Shown here one piece after another: positions 1 to 9,251 of a DNA stretch of 64,000 nt. The DNA lies in assembly GCF_042650605.1 (NCBI RefSeq), contig NZ_JBHSBN010000010.1, forward strand, positions 124,001-188,000, given 5' to 3'. The number at the start of each line of letters is the position of its first letter. Position 1 is the stretch's first letter. The position numbers and the translations under genes are program-made. Origin of the DNA: Micromonospora_J zhanjiangensis (GTDB taxonomy: Bacteria > Actinomycetota > Actinomycetes > Mycobacteriales > Micromonosporaceae). The notes below the pieces were generated by a model. The model did not search any database. It saw only the letters and a list, made by a program, of their open reading frames with translations, and was not told the origin of the DNA.

Positions 1-529
1 CATATCGATGAATGCCCATGTCTTTGCCCGACGAGTGAGTCGAATCGGGCGCTTGGACTTGGACGATCTTCCGGGACTCTCACCCTGGGTGACCTGAAGA
101 CGAGGCGAGCAGTTAATAATCTGTTAACGCTGGGTCATTGAATCCGCGTTCTCCTCATTCCTGCTCAGTCCGGACCATTTCGGCTCCCACCGGCGCCTTT
201 CGGCGACCCTTTGGAACCGGTGTTGGCGTGCTGACTGACGTGCCCGGAATGGATAGCGGAAGTCACCACTAACCCGAACTGCCTGGCCTTGTGGTAATGC
301 CGGTCGTTGCGGGACGTGGCATACCGAGGGCGTACCACATCGCCTTTAGGTATTTTCACCCAAGACGCGGCGACATTCGCTGCGGGACAATCGGCGGTAA
401 CCGGCCAACCAATCTCCACCGAGCTTCGGCCGGCGGGGGAGGTGCGTCAGGGCGTACAGATGGATTTCTCTGCGGGCGCGGGACGCGGTATGGTGAGCCT
501 ATTATCGAACTCTGTCGATGGAGGTGTCG
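1..529. other. Intergenic region upstream of the FN3 gene
   Basis: I see no convincing gene here; the short frames lack a ribosome site and overlap on both strands. An A+T-rich island at 110-130 contains GTTAA (112-116) and TTAAC (124-128), inverted and seven bases apart. This could be an operator for a gene to the left of the window or for the FN3 gene. TATTAT at 500-505 is a possible -10 box about 25 bases before the FN3 start, without a recognisable -35 partner. Confidence 0.5.
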
Positions 530-2050
530 ATGCGGCACATCGGACGCGCCGGGTTCCTGCTGGTCGCCACGCTCGCGGTCGTCCCGCTCGGGACGGCGGT
601 CCCGGTCGCCGCGTCGGTCGCCGAGGCCGCGGCCCCCGCCCCCGCGACGCCGGTCGGACTGTCGGCGACGAACAACGCCTCGTCCATCACCCTGACCTGG
701 CGTCAGCCGCCGGCCGGCACCCGGCCGGCCAGCTTCCGGGTGTACGAGGGGTCCACCGTGGTCGCCCGCAACACGACCACCCACGTCACCGTCCCGGACC
801 TGCCGTTCAACAGCAGCCACACGTACCGGGTGACGGCGGTCGACCGCGCGGGCCGGGAGTCGGCGCCCAGCGCCCCGGTCACCCGGCGCGCCTTCATCGG
901 CGGGCCGATGGCCTGCGGCATCACCGCCCCGAGCGGGCTGTCGGTGACCGCCGTGACCGCCTCGGCAGCGTCGCTGTCCTGGTCCAACGCCGTCCCCTAC
1001 TACGACCAGGCCGGCACCATCCTGGTGCTGCTGGACTCGGTGGCGGTCGCCCAGACCACGATGGACGAGTTCCGGATCGGCGGCCTCGCCCCCGGCTCGA
1101 CCCACACCGTCCAGGTGGCCCGGCGCGACTGCGTGGGACAGTCGCACCCCGGTGAACCGGTCACCTTCACCACCGGCGCCGGACCGGCCGCCCGGCCCGC
1201 GCCGCCGGGCGCGGTCACGGTCGGCGCGCGCACCGCGACCACGGTCGAGCTGAGCTGGGCGCCGGGCGCCGGCGCGGCCCCGGCCGCCGGCTACGCCGTC
1301 TACTCCGGTGCCACGCGAGTGGCCACCACCACCGGCCCGGCCGCCCGGGTGACCGGCCTGTGGCGGGAGACCGGGTACGAGTTCACGGTGGCCGCGCTGG
1401 ACGGCGCCGGTAACGAGTCCACGCACTCCGCCCCGGTGCAGACCGGCACCCAGCCGTGCCCGGACCCGCCGGGCCGGGCGGACGCGCCCACCGCGCTGAC
1501 CGCCGTCGCCACCGCGTCCTCGTCGGTGGTGCTGTCCTGGACGCAGGACTTCGCGGCCACCTCGTACACCGTCTACCGGGTCGCGGGCGCCGGCCTGCCG
1601 CTCGGACCGGTGGCCACGACCCGCACCACCTCGGCCCTGATCAGCGGCCTCCCGCCGGGCAGCACCGCCGGCTACGCGGTGGTCGCCACGACGGCCGCCT
1701 GCGGGTCCTCGCCGCGCAGCGACCCGCTGACGGTCGGCACCCCCGCCGGCCCGGCGGCCCGCCCGGCCGCACCCACCGGCCTGACCGTCGCGCGAAACAC
1801 CCCCAACTCCGACTTCACCGGTACGGTCACGCTGTCCTGGACGCAGCCGGCCGGCGACGACCCGCCGGCGGGTTTCCGGCTCTACGAGGGCGGCGCGCTC
1901 CTCGCCACCAGTGACACCACGAGCGTGACGTTGCGCCTGCCCGGCGGCCCGACGCACGCGGTCACCGTGCTGGCGGTGGACGCCGCCGGCAACGAGTCGG
2001 GGCAGAGCGCGCCGGTCACCTTCACCGTCTCGTTCCTGCCGCCGCCGTAA
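530..2050 (+). CDS. Secreted protein with five fibronectin type III domains
   Basis: A 506-residue exported protein built almost only from FN3 modules. After a signal peptide of about 35 residues (hydrophobic GFLLVATLAVV core, Ala-rich cleavage region) come five repeats of about 90 residues. They show the FN3 pattern: Pro-rich opener, ..LSW or LTW in strand B, Y-x-V-Y or F-R-L-Y-E in strand C, and a closing NES..SAPV. Domains 2 and 4 have extra cysteine pairs. FN3 arrays in actinobacterial extracellular proteins usually space or bind, but this protein has no catalytic or carbohydrate-binding module, so its partner is unknown. ATG 530 is preferred over ATG 518 because GGAGGTG (520-526) precedes it at normal spacing. 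A weak hairpin follows the stop near 2056-2086. No operon partner is evident. Confidence 0.85.
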   Translation: MRHIGRAGFLLVATLAVVPLGTAVPVAASVAEAAAPAPATPVGLSATNNASSITLTWRQPPAGTRPASFRVYEGSTVVARNTTTHVTVPDLPFNSSHTYRVTAVDRAGRESAPSAPVTRRAFIGGPMACGITAPSGLSVTAVTASAASLSWSNAVPYYDQAGTILVLLDSVAVAQTTMDEFRIGGLAPGSTHTVQVARRDCVGQSHPGEPVTFTTGAGPAARPAPPGAVTVGARTATTVELSWAPGAGAAPAAGYAVYSGATRVATTTGPAARVTGLWRETGYEFTVAALDGAGNESTHSAPVQTGTQPCPDPPGRADAPTALTAVATASSSVVLSWTQDFAATSYTVYRVAGAGLPLGPVATTRTTSALISGLPPGSTAGYAVVATTAACGSSPRSDPLTVGTPAGPAARPAAPTGLTVARNTPNSDFTGTVTLSWTQPAGDDPPAGFRLYEGGALLATSDTTSVTLRLPGGPTHAVTVLAVDAAGNESGQSAPVTFTVSFLPPP

Positions 2051-2222
2051 CCCGTCCGGCGGACGTCCCCGCGGGACGCCGGGCGGCCCGGGCGGATACC
2101 GGCGGGCCCGGCGGCGCAAGGCCGATGCGCCCGTTGTATTCAGTTTCATCAAAGTTCAACCGGCGGTCGCCATCCATGTCCGTTCTCCTCCCTAGATTCC
2201 TTAGCGGCAGGAAGAGGGAACG

Positions 2223-3164
2223 GTGGCGAAAACGCACGCGATCCGGGCTCGTCGGCTCACCAAGCGCTTCGGTGCGGTCGTCGCACTCGACGGCGTCGAC
2301 CTGGACGTGGCGCCGGGACAGATCCATGGACTGGTCGGGCCCAACGGCGCCGGCAAGACGACGCTGCTCGGCCTCCTGCTGGGCCTGGCCGTCGCCGACG
2401 GCGGTAGCCTGGAGATTCTCGGTACGCCGGTCGAGCGGGCCCTCGCCACCCCGGACGGGACGGCCGGGTTCGTGGACGGCCCCGCCTTCTATCCCTCACT
2501 GACCGCTCGGCAGAATCTCGCCGCCCTGGCCGACCTGGACGGTCGGCGGGTCCGGGCGGCCCAGCTCGACCACGTACTCGACCAGGTGGGCCTCACCGAC
2601 GTCGCCGACGACCGGACCCGCGGCTTCTCCCTCGGCATGCGGCAACGGCTGGGACTGGCGGCCGCCCTGCTGAGCGAACCCCGGTTGCTCGTCCTCGACG
2701 AACCGGCCAACGGGCTCGACCCGGCCGGCGCGAAACACGTACACGGTGTCCTCACCCGGCTCGCCGCGGCCGGGACCAGCGTCCTGCTCTCCAGCCACCG
2801 GATGGACGACGTCGAGGCGCTCTGCTCCGAGGTCACCATCCTGGCCACCGGCCGGGTCGTCTTCTCCGGCCCGTTGCGCAAGCTGGCCACCGAGCACCGG
2901 GAACTGGACTACCGGCTGGTCACCTCGGATCCGGACGCCGCCCGCCGGCTCGCCGCGGACGCGGCCGGCGTCCGCGTCACCACGACCGTCATCACCCGGT
3001 ACGACACCGAGGTGCTCACCGTGACCGCCCGCACCCCGGCCCTGGACGACCTCGTGGTCCGGCTCGTCCACGCGGGCGTCGCCGTGCGCGAACTCGCTCC
3101 CGTGGTGTCGCCGTTGGAGGCGGCCTTCCTGGCCCTGACCGGGCAACGGGAGGTGGCCCGATGA
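2223..3164 (+). CDS. ABC transporter ATP-binding protein
   Basis: A 313-residue ABC ATPase of the ABC-2/antibiotic-export type (CcmA/DrrA-like). Visible motifs are Walker A GPNGAGKT at residues 39-46, an ABC signature FSLGMRQRLGLA near 135, Walker B LLVLDEP near 160, and the switch histidine in SSHRMDD. The C-terminal 80 residues follow the core and resemble the regulatory tail of this subfamily. The start is GTG 2223, preceded by a purine-rich GAAGAGGGAA. The stop overlaps the permease start (ATGA at 3161-3164), so the two are translationally coupled and very likely form one transporter. The substrate is unknown; the third gene, a secreted phosphoesterase, suggests an envelope role. Confidence 0.92.
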   Translation: MAKTHAIRARRLTKRFGAVVALDGVDLDVAPGQIHGLVGPNGAGKTTLLGLLLGLAVADGGSLEILGTPVERALATPDGTAGFVDGPAFYPSLTARQNLAALADLDGRRVRAAQLDHVLDQVGLTDVADDRTRGFSLGMRQRLGLAAALLSEPRLLVLDEPANGLDPAGAKHVHGVLTRLAAAGTSVLLSSHRMDDVEALCSEVTILATGRVVFSGPLRKLATEHRELDYRLVTSDPDAARRLAADAAGVRVTTTVITRYDTEVLTVTARTPALDDLVVRLVHAGVAVRELAPVVSPLEAAFLALTGQREVAR

Positions 3165-4516
3165 CCGCGAGCGTCGCCGCGGACCGCGCTCCCGCGCTCC
3201 GGCGCGGCTCGGTGGCCCGCGGCTACCGCTTCGAGCTGGTCAAACTGGTCTCCCAGTGGCGGGTACGGGTCCTCGTCGGCGCCTGCTGGATCGGGCCGGC
3301 CCTGTTCGTCGCCGCGGTGAGCCAGCAGAGCACCCTCCCGGTCGACACGCTGTTCGGCCGCTGGATGCACGCCACCGGTTGGGCCGGTCCGCTGGTGATA
3401 CTCGGCTTCGCCGGCACCTGGGCGCTTCCGCTGCTGACCTCGGTGGTCGCCGGGGACGTGTTCGCCACCGAAGATCGGCTGGGCACCTGGCGGCAACTGC
3501 TGGTCGCGGTCCGGTCACCGGGACGGATCTTCGTGGCGAAGGCGCTGGCCGCCGTCACCGTCGTACTGCTGATGGTGACCGGGCTGGCCTGCGCCAGCAC
3601 GGCGGGCGGGCTGGCGGCGGTCGGCAACCACGCGCTGGTCGGCCTCGACGGTCACCTGTTGGCTCCGGGCGATGCCGCGCGCACCGTGTTGCTGGCCTGG
3701 GCCTGTGCGCTCGCACCGACCCTCGCCCTGGCGGCGATCGGGCTGCTGGGGTCCGTCGCGCTGGGCAGGTCGCCGATGGGGTTGCTGCTGCCCGCCCTGG
3801 TCGCGTTCGCGATGCAACTGGCCCAGCTGTTGCCGCTGCCCGTCGCCGTACGGCTGGCCCTACCCGGTTACCTGTTCACCGCCTGGGCCGGCCTGTTCAC
3901 CGCCCCCGCCCAGGCCGGTCCGATCCTGGCCGGGCTCGTGGCGAGTCTGCTGTGGACGGTGACCGCGACCGCCGCGGCGTACCGGCTCTTCCTGCGCCGC
4001 GACTTCACCAACCCCACCGACGACCGGTCGGGTCGTCGCGCGCTCACCGTCGGCGCGCTGCCGCTCGCCGGGCTGGCCACCGCGACGGTCGCGGTCCTGG
4101 CCGCGACCGGCACGACGACCGGATCCGGGATCCGGCAGGACGCCGTGCAACGGTCGGTGGCCACCACCTTCGCCCATCTCTACCGCCTGCAGACCCGGCA
4201 GCTGCACCGCCCCGACGTCACGGAGGCGCAACTGGCCACCACGGCGGCCTGCACCAAGGGGGGCGGCACGGTCGCCGCCGAGGGGCCGGGCAACGACTGG
4301 CGGTGCGTCGTGTCCTGGCGGCTGCCCGGCGTCGCCGCCACCGGGCAGGCCATCTACCAGCTCGACGTCGCGCCCGACGGACGGTACATGGCCGACGGCG
4401 ACGGGCCGAAGGAAGTGAACGGTTACTTCGTGGTGCGGACCCCGACCGGGGACGCGTCGAACCCGCTGTGGCAGTTCGACGGCAACGTCGAGCTGTCGGC
4501 GACGTCGAAGGGATGA
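3161..4516 (+). CDS. ABC-2 type permease with extracytoplasmic C-terminal domain
   Basis: A 451-residue membrane partner of the preceding ATPase. About six hydrophobic segments lie in residues 25-320, in the usual ABC-2 arrangement (VRVLVGACWIGPALFVAAV, then GPLVILGFAGTWALPLL and so on). After the last segment (about residue 320) comes an unusual soluble tail of about 130 residues with two cysteines (in TAACTKGGG and WRCVVSW), predicted to face outward. The tail resembles small secreted beta-rich domains, and I recognise no family. It starts in the ATGA overlap with the ATPase and ends five bases before the first start candidate of the phosphoesterase gene, so the three genes probably share a transcript. 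Confidence 0.85.
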   Translation: MTASVAADRAPALRRGSVARGYRFELVKLVSQWRVRVLVGACWIGPALFVAAVSQQSTLPVDTLFGRWMHATGWAGPLVILGFAGTWALPLLTSVVAGDVFATEDRLGTWRQLLVAVRSPGRIFVAKALAAVTVVLLMVTGLACASTAGGLAAVGNHALVGLDGHLLAPGDAARTVLLAWACALAPTLALAAIGLLGSVALGRSPMGLLLPALVAFAMQLAQLLPLPVAVRLALPGYLFTAWAGLFTAPAQAGPILAGLVASLLWTVTATAAAYRLFLRRDFTNPTDDRSGRRALTVGALPLAGLATATVAVLAATGTTTGSGIRQDAVQRSVATTFAHLYRLQTRQLHRPDVTEAQLATTAACTKGGGTVAAEGPGNDWRCVVSWRLPGVAATGQAIYQLDVAPDGRYMADGDGPKEVNGYFVVRTPTGDASNPLWQFDGNVELSATSKG

Positions 4517-4520
4517 GCCA

Positions 4521-7364
4521 ATGAACCTTTTTCAACCTGAACCGCGCGGCGCGCAAGCACCGCCTTCGACCTCGGCCGACGACGGCCCGCAAGGGGAGGT
4601 TGAAAAAGGTTCAATGCAGGTGACACGCCGACGGCGGGTCGACCGGGGTCGGTCCGACCTCGGCCGGCGCATCGGCCGCAGACTGCCGCTCCTGACGGCC
4701 GGTGCCACCGCCGTGGTGGTGGTCGCCGGCGCCGGAGTCGGGGTCGCGAAGACCGACCAGTTCGGCACCGACCGGGTCGGTGAGGTGACCGGCCGGGGCC
4801 TGGTGGTCTCGGACGACCAGTACGTCAAGCCGATCGGTGAGCGTCTGGTCGTCAACAACGGCAAGATCATGTCCTCGACGGTCAGCCCCGACGGGTCACA
4901 CGTGGCGGCCTCGCTGGCCGACGGAGGGATGGCGCTCGCCATCCTGGACCTGCGGACCTGGCAGCTGCAGCAGCTCGTCGGCAACAACGCCGCGGCGGAC
5001 CTGCGAATCAGCGGCAACGATGTGGGCCAGGAAGGGCCGACGTACGCGCCGGACGGTTCGCGGCTGTGGCTCGGCCAGGCCGACGGCTACCGGACCTTCA
5101 CCGTGAACCCGGACGGCACCCTGGCCAACCCGGCGTTCGTCCGTATCCCGGCGGACGGTGCCAAGCGGGCGCTGGCGAGCGGCGCGGTCTTCTCCACCGA
5201 CGGGTCCACCGTCTACGCCGCGCTCAACGGTCAGAACCGGGTGGTCGCCCTCGACGCCGCGACCGGAGCCGTCACGCGGAGTTGGCCGGTGGGCAACGCC
5301 CCCCGGGACCTCGCCGTGGTCGGCAGCAAGCTGTACGTCAGCAACGAGGGCGGCCGGCCGGCGGCACCGGGTGACCCGACCCTCAACTCCTACAACACCC
5401 AGGTCCCGGCCGACCCGGTGACCGGGGCCACCACCACCGGCACCGTCAGCGTCATCGACCTGGCGAACCCGGCCGCCGCCGTCGGCAGCATCGCCGTCGG
5501 CCTGCACCCGACCGCCCTGTACGCGCACGGCGGGGCGCTGTTCGTCACCAACACCGCCACCAACGACGTCTCGGTCATCGACCCGAGCCTCGACAAGGTC
5601 GTGCAGACCATCGCCACCCAACCGTGGCCGGAGGCGTCGGTCGGCTACGAACCGAACGCGGTGACGCTGACCGCCGACGGCCACCTGCTGGTGACCCTGG
5701 GCCGAGCCAACGCGGTCGCCGTCTACCGGTACACCACCGCGCAGGAGCCGGTCAGCTACGTCGGTCTGCTCCCCACGGACTACTTCCCGGCGGAGATCAC
5801 CACCGTCGGCCGCGACGTGCTGGTCGCCAACACCCGTGGCATCGACGCCCGCCGCCCCACCACCAACCAGGGCCACGGCACGCACGACACGACGTCGAGC
5901 CTGCAGCGGTTCCGGCTGCCGAGCGACAAGGTGATCAAGTCTCAGACCCGCGTGGTCTTCGACCAGAACGGCTGGACCGCCGGCTCGGTCAAGCAGGCCC
6001 AGGGCCGGAGCAGGGCCAAGCCGGTGCCGGTGCCGGCCCGGCTCGGCGACCCCTCGACGATCAAGCACGTGTTCCTGATCGTCAAGGAGAACCGGACGTA
6101 CGACCAGGTCTTCGGCGACGTGGCGCGCGGGAACGGCGCTCCGGCGCTCGCCCAGTTCGGGGAGAACGTGACGCCGAACCAGCACGCGCTGGCCCAGCAG
6201 TTCGGGTTGTACGACAACACGTACGACATCGGCACGAACTCGGCCGAGGGGCACAACTGGCTGATGCAGGCGAACGACCCCGAATACACCGAGTCCTCGG
6301 CCGGTGAGTACATCCGCAGCTATGACACCGAGGACGACGCGCTCGGTCACCAGCGGACCGGCTTCCTCTGGACCGGCGCCCAGGCGGCGGGCCGGTCGGT
6401 GCGCAACTTCGGCGAGTTCCACCAGTTCCTCACCAAGCCGGCGGGTGCCACCTGGCAGAACCTGTACTGCGACACCCTGCACATGGCGGGGACCGGCCAG
6501 GACACCGCGTACCCGATGATCTCGTCCTCGCCGATCCCGTCGCTCAACGACGTGTCGGTGCACGCCTTCCCGAAGTTCGACACGGATGTCCCGGACATCT
6601 ACCGGTACGAGATCTGGAAGCGTGACTTCGTCAGGAACGGTCCGGCGAACCTGAACATGTTCTGGCTGTCCAGCGACCACACCGGTGGTCCGCCGAACGC
6701 CGCCGCCCAGGTCGCGGACAACGACCTCGCGGTCGGCAAGATGGTGGAAACCATCTCGCACAGCAAGTACTGGAAGGATTCGGCGATCTTCATCGTCGAG
6801 GACGACTCGCAGGCCGGCCTCGACCACGTCGACGGCCACCGCGCACCCATCCAGATCATCAGCCCGTACGCCCGGCGTGGTGTCGTGGACAGTCGCTACT
6901 ACTCGCAGATCACGATGATCCGGACCATCGAGCAGATCCTCGGGATCCACCCGATGAACCAGAAGGACAGCGCGGCCAGTCCGATGACCGGAGCCTTCAC
7001 CCGGCAGCCGAACCTCACGGCGTTCAACGCGCTGCCGAACCGGACCTCGCTCACGGCGGGCCTCGCCACCCTGCCACCGTGCGGCGCCGACAACCCGGCA
7101 CCGCCGAACCCGAACGCCGCGCCCGTGCCGTCGGCCACCGTGCCGGCGGACAAGCAGCAGCTCGCGGCGAAGTGGGACGCCTGGAAGGCGCACCAGCGGC
7201 TCTCCGGGCCGAACGCCAGGGCGGACTTCGCCAACCCCGCCCAGCTGAACCACCTCACCTGGTACCAGACGAGCGGCTGGACCAAGCCGTACCCCGGCGA
7301 GGACAGGATCTTCGCGCCCGAGAACGTGCCGGGCGCGTACCTGCCGGCACCGGAGACCGACTGA
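4521..7364 (+). CDS. Secreted YncE-like beta-propeller / phosphoesterase fusion
   Basis: A protein of 947 residues from ATG 4521, or 916 from ATG 4614. The arginine-rich stretch and hydrophobic LPLLTAGATAVVVVAGAG form an export signal about 50 residues from ATG 4614. Roughly residues 100-500 form a YVTN/YncE-type propeller (VSPDGSHVAAS, VNPDGTL, DAATGAV, SVIDLANP, TNDVSVIDP). Residues from about 515 form an alkaline-phosphatase-superfamily phosphoesterase: FLIVKENRTYDQVFGD, then EGHNWLMQ, a WLSSDHTGG loop and FIVEDDSQAGLDHVDGHR, which supply metal ligands. The same fusion is known across actinobacteria, but its substrate is not established. ATG 4521 has GAAGGG upstream; ATG 4614 has AAAAAGG inside the right arm of the 4522-4613 inverted repeat. 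I list the longer form and consider the shorter equally likely. It is probably co-transcribed with the ABC pair. Confidence 0.85.
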   Translation: MNLFQPEPRGAQAPPSTSADDGPQGEVEKGSMQVTRRRRVDRGRSDLGRRIGRRLPLLTAGATAVVVVAGAGVGVAKTDQFGTDRVGEVTGRGLVVSDDQYVKPIGERLVVNNGKIMSSTVSPDGSHVAASLADGGMALAILDLRTWQLQQLVGNNAAADLRISGNDVGQEGPTYAPDGSRLWLGQADGYRTFTVNPDGTLANPAFVRIPADGAKRALASGAVFSTDGSTVYAALNGQNRVVALDAATGAVTRSWPVGNAPRDLAVVGSKLYVSNEGGRPAAPGDPTLNSYNTQVPADPVTGATTTGTVSVIDLANPAAAVGSIAVGLHPTALYAHGGALFVTNTATNDVSVIDPSLDKVVQTIATQPWPEASVGYEPNAVTLTADGHLLVTLGRANAVAVYRYTTAQEPVSYVGLLPTDYFPAEITTVGRDVLVANTRGIDARRPTTNQGHGTHDTTSSLQRFRLPSDKVIKSQTRVVFDQNGWTAGSVKQAQGRSRAKPVPVPARLGDPSTIKHVFLIVKENRTYDQVFGDVARGNGAPALAQFGENVTPNQHALAQQFGLYDNTYDIGTNSAEGHNWLMQANDPEYTESSAGEYIRSYDTEDDALGHQRTGFLWTGAQAAGRSVRNFGEFHQFLTKPAGATWQNLYCDTLHMAGTGQDTAYPMISSSPIPSLNDVSVHAFPKFDTDVPDIYRYEIWKRDFVRNGPANLNMFWLSSDHTGGPPNAAAQVADNDLAVGKMVETISHSKYWKDSAIFIVEDDSQAGLDHVDGHRAPIQIISPYARRGVVDSRYYSQITMIRTIEQILGIHPMNQKDSAASPMTGAFTRQPNLTAFNALPNRTSLTAGLATLPPCGADNPAPPNPNAAPVPSATVPADKQQLAAKWDAWKAHQRLSGPNARADFANPAQLNHLTWYQTSGWTKPYPGEDRIFAPENVPGAYLPAPETD
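4522..4613 (+). promoter_or_regulatory. Perfect 17-bp inverted repeat at a gene start
   Basis: TGAACCTTTTTCAACCT (4522-4538) is the exact reverse complement of the bases at 4597-4613, separated by 58 bases. The right arm carries the AAAAAGG that would serve ATG 4614. In RNA the two arms would pair and hide that site, while the upstream ATG 4521 lies at the edge of the left arm. This suggests a translation switch, or a remnant of a small mobile repeat. The repeat is seen directly; its role is inferred. Confidence 0.6.
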
Positions 7365-7375
7365 CCCGTCGGACC

Positions 7376-7411
7376 GGGTCGACGTCCCGGCGTCGCCGAG
7401 GACGTCGACCC
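7376..7411 (+). terminator. Hairpin after the phosphoesterase gene
   Basis: GGGTCGACGTCC (7376-7387) pairs perfectly with 7400-7411 across a 12-base loop, starting 12 bases after the stop codon. There is no U-tract, as is common in high-G+C actinobacteria. Confidence 0.6.
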
Positions 7412-7522
7412 GCTCCGGTCATCGGCCGACGCTGGCGCTTTTCCGGTACGACACGCCGGTGGGACGACCGAAAAAGTGTCAGCGGTCTGGGTGAACCTCG
7501 CCGTTGTCGTGGTCCGTACCGA

Positions 7523-7550
7523 TTGACTAAAGATAGATAGAGACTAATAT
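7523..7550 (+). promoter_or_regulatory. Sigma70-type promoter of the GH44 gene
   Basis: TTGACT (7523-7528) and TAATAT (7545-7550) are separated by 16 bases, giving a start near 7557 and a leader of about 45 bases. The box lies in an A+T-rich stretch that stands out from its surroundings. Confidence 0.6.
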
Positions 7551-7601
7551 CCAGGATCGTGCCCGGTGTTCTCCGGGCCGGTCGGACGGTGGGAGTCTCT
7601 G

Positions 7602-9251
7602 ATGGGTGTTCAACGACGGCGCAAGCCACGATCGGCCACGGTCGTCGGGGTGGCCGGATCTCTCGTGGTGGGGCTGTTGACCGCCCAGGCCGCCGCCGTC
7701 CCGGCGATGGCCGCCGACCCGCTCACCCTGTCCGTGGACGTGACCGCCGCCCGGCACGCGATCAGCCCGGACATCTACGGCATGAACGGCGGTGACCCCG
7801 CCCTCGTCGCCGAACTCGGCACGCCGGTGGCCCGCTGGGGCGGCAACGCCACCAGCCGGTACAACTTCAAGAACCACACCTACAACACCGGCAGCGACTG
7901 GTACTTCGAGAACATCGTGGCCGGTCCGGACAACACGCTGGAGGCGTTCGTCCAGCGCAACCAGGGCCGCAAGCAGGTGGTCACCCTGCCGTTGAGCGGG
8001 TGGGTGGCGAAGGACTCGCCCGCGGAGCACCCGTTCGCCTGCGGGTTCCCGGCGACCCGCTTCCCGCAGCAGGACTCGTTCGACCAGTGGGACCCCAACT
8101 GCGGCAACGGCCGGCACGCCGACGCGAACATCACCGGCGCGGACCCCACCGACACCTCGATCCCGGTCGGCCCGGCGTTCGCGGGCGAGGAGGTGTCGCA
8201 CCTGGTGAACCAGTTCGGCCCGGCGGGGCGCGGCGGGGTGCCGATCTACGAGCTGGACAACGAGCCGGTGCTGTGGAACTCCACCCACCGGGACGTACAC
8301 CCGGACCCGGTGAGTTACGACGAACTCGGCGGCAAGGGCACGGCGACCGCCGCGGCCGTCAAGGCCGCCGACCCGCGCGCCGCGGTGCTCGGCCCGTCGG
8401 GCTGGGGCTACTGCGAGTGGGTCGCGTCCGGGGTGGACGGCTGCGGGCCGGGCGCGGACGCGGCGGCGCACGGGGGCCTCAACCTCTCCCAGTGGTACCT
8501 GAAGAACATGAGGGACTTCAGCGCCGCGCACGGCGGGAAGCGCTTCCTCGACTACTTCGACCAGCACTACTACCCGCAGATCAGCGGCGGCAAGGACCCG
8601 GACTCCAACGCGCTGCGGCTGCGGTCCACGCGGTCGCTGTGGGACCCGACGTACCAGGACGAGTCGTGGATCGGCGCCGGCGGGGTGAACGCGCCGCCGC
8701 TGCAGTTCATCCGCCAGATGAAGGCCTGGATCGCGCAGTACTACCCGGGTACGAAGACCGCCATCACCGAGTACAACTGGGGCGCGCTGGACGACATCAA
8801 CGGCGCGCTGGCGCAGGCCGACGTGCTCGGCATCTTCGGCCGCGAGGGTCTGGACCTGGCCACCATCTGGGGCGAGCCCAAGCCGACCGACCCGGCCGCG
8901 TACGCGTTCCGGATGTACCGCAACTACGACGGGGCGAAGAGCCGGTTCGGCGACGTGAGCGTGTCGGCGGTCAGCAGCGACCAGGGGCAGCTCGCGGTCT
9001 ACGCCGCGCAGCGCTCGTCCGACAAGGCGCTGACCGTCATGGTGGTCAACAAGACCGGCACCGCCCTGACCTCACGGTTGTCGCTGGCCGGGTGCGGCGA
9101 CCGGGACAAGGCGCAGCGGTACACCTACGGCCCGGCCGACCTCAGCTCGATCGTCCGGGGCGCGGACCTGCGGGTGACCCGGGGCGGCGTCGACGCCACG
9201 TACCCGGCGAACTCCATCACGCTGCTCGTCCTGCCGCAACACCGGCGCTGA
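7602..9251 (+). CDS. Glycoside hydrolase family 44 (endoglucanase/mannanase type)
   Basis: A 549-residue secreted enzyme. The signal peptide ends at AQAAAVPAMA (about residue 38). The mature part opens with the GH44 pattern ISPDIYGMNGG, then TPVARWGGNATSRYN and NHTYNTGSDWYFEN. The acid/base is expected at Glu221 (ELDNEPVLW) and the nucleophile at Glu390 (ITEYNWG); both are present. The C-terminal 110 residues form the small beta domain usual for GH44, and no carbohydrate-binding module is attached. GH44 enzymes cleave beta-1,4 glucans, xyloglucan or mannan, and the exact substrate cannot be read here. ATG 7602 is chosen over the in-frame start at 7566 because GGTGGGAG (7588-7594) precedes it and the signal peptide begins there. 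The 3' end overlaps the convergent DUF2207-like gene by 35 bases. Confidence 0.88.
   Translation: MGVQRRRKPRSATVVGVAGSLVVGLLTAQAAAVPAMAADPLTLSVDVTAARHAISPDIYGMNGGDPALVAELGTPVARWGGNATSRYNFKNHTYNTGSDWYFENIVAGPDNTLEAFVQRNQGRKQVVTLPLSGWVAKDSPAEHPFACGFPATRFPQQDSFDQWDPNCGNGRHADANITGADPTDTSIPVGPAFAGEEVSHLVNQFGPAGRGGVPIYELDNEPVLWNSTHRDVHPDPVSYDELGGKGTATAAAVKAADPRAAVLGPSGWGYCEWVASGVDGCGPGADAAAHGGLNLSQWYLKNMRDFSAAHGGKRFLDYFDQHYYPQISGGKDPDSNALRLRSTRSLWDPTYQDESWIGAGGVNAPPLQFIRQMKAWIAQYYPGTKTAITEYNWGALDDINGALAQADVLGIFGREGLDLATIWGEPKPTDPAAYAFRMYRNYDGAKSRFGDVSVSAVSSDQGQLAVYAAQRSSDKALTVMVVNKTGTALTSRLSLAGCGDRDKAQRYTYGPADLSSIVRGADLRVTRGGVDATYPANSITLLVLPQHRR

Noticed and set aside
356..2152. 598-aa minus-strand open frame across the FN3 gene
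   Set aside because: It is Arg/Gly-rich with no motif, has no ribosome site and mirrors the G+C-rich third positions of the plus-strand gene.
4896..7253. 785-aa minus-strand open frame across the phosphoesterase gene
   Set aside because: Antisense shadow with low-complexity Val/Arg/Gly composition; the plus strand carries clear domains.
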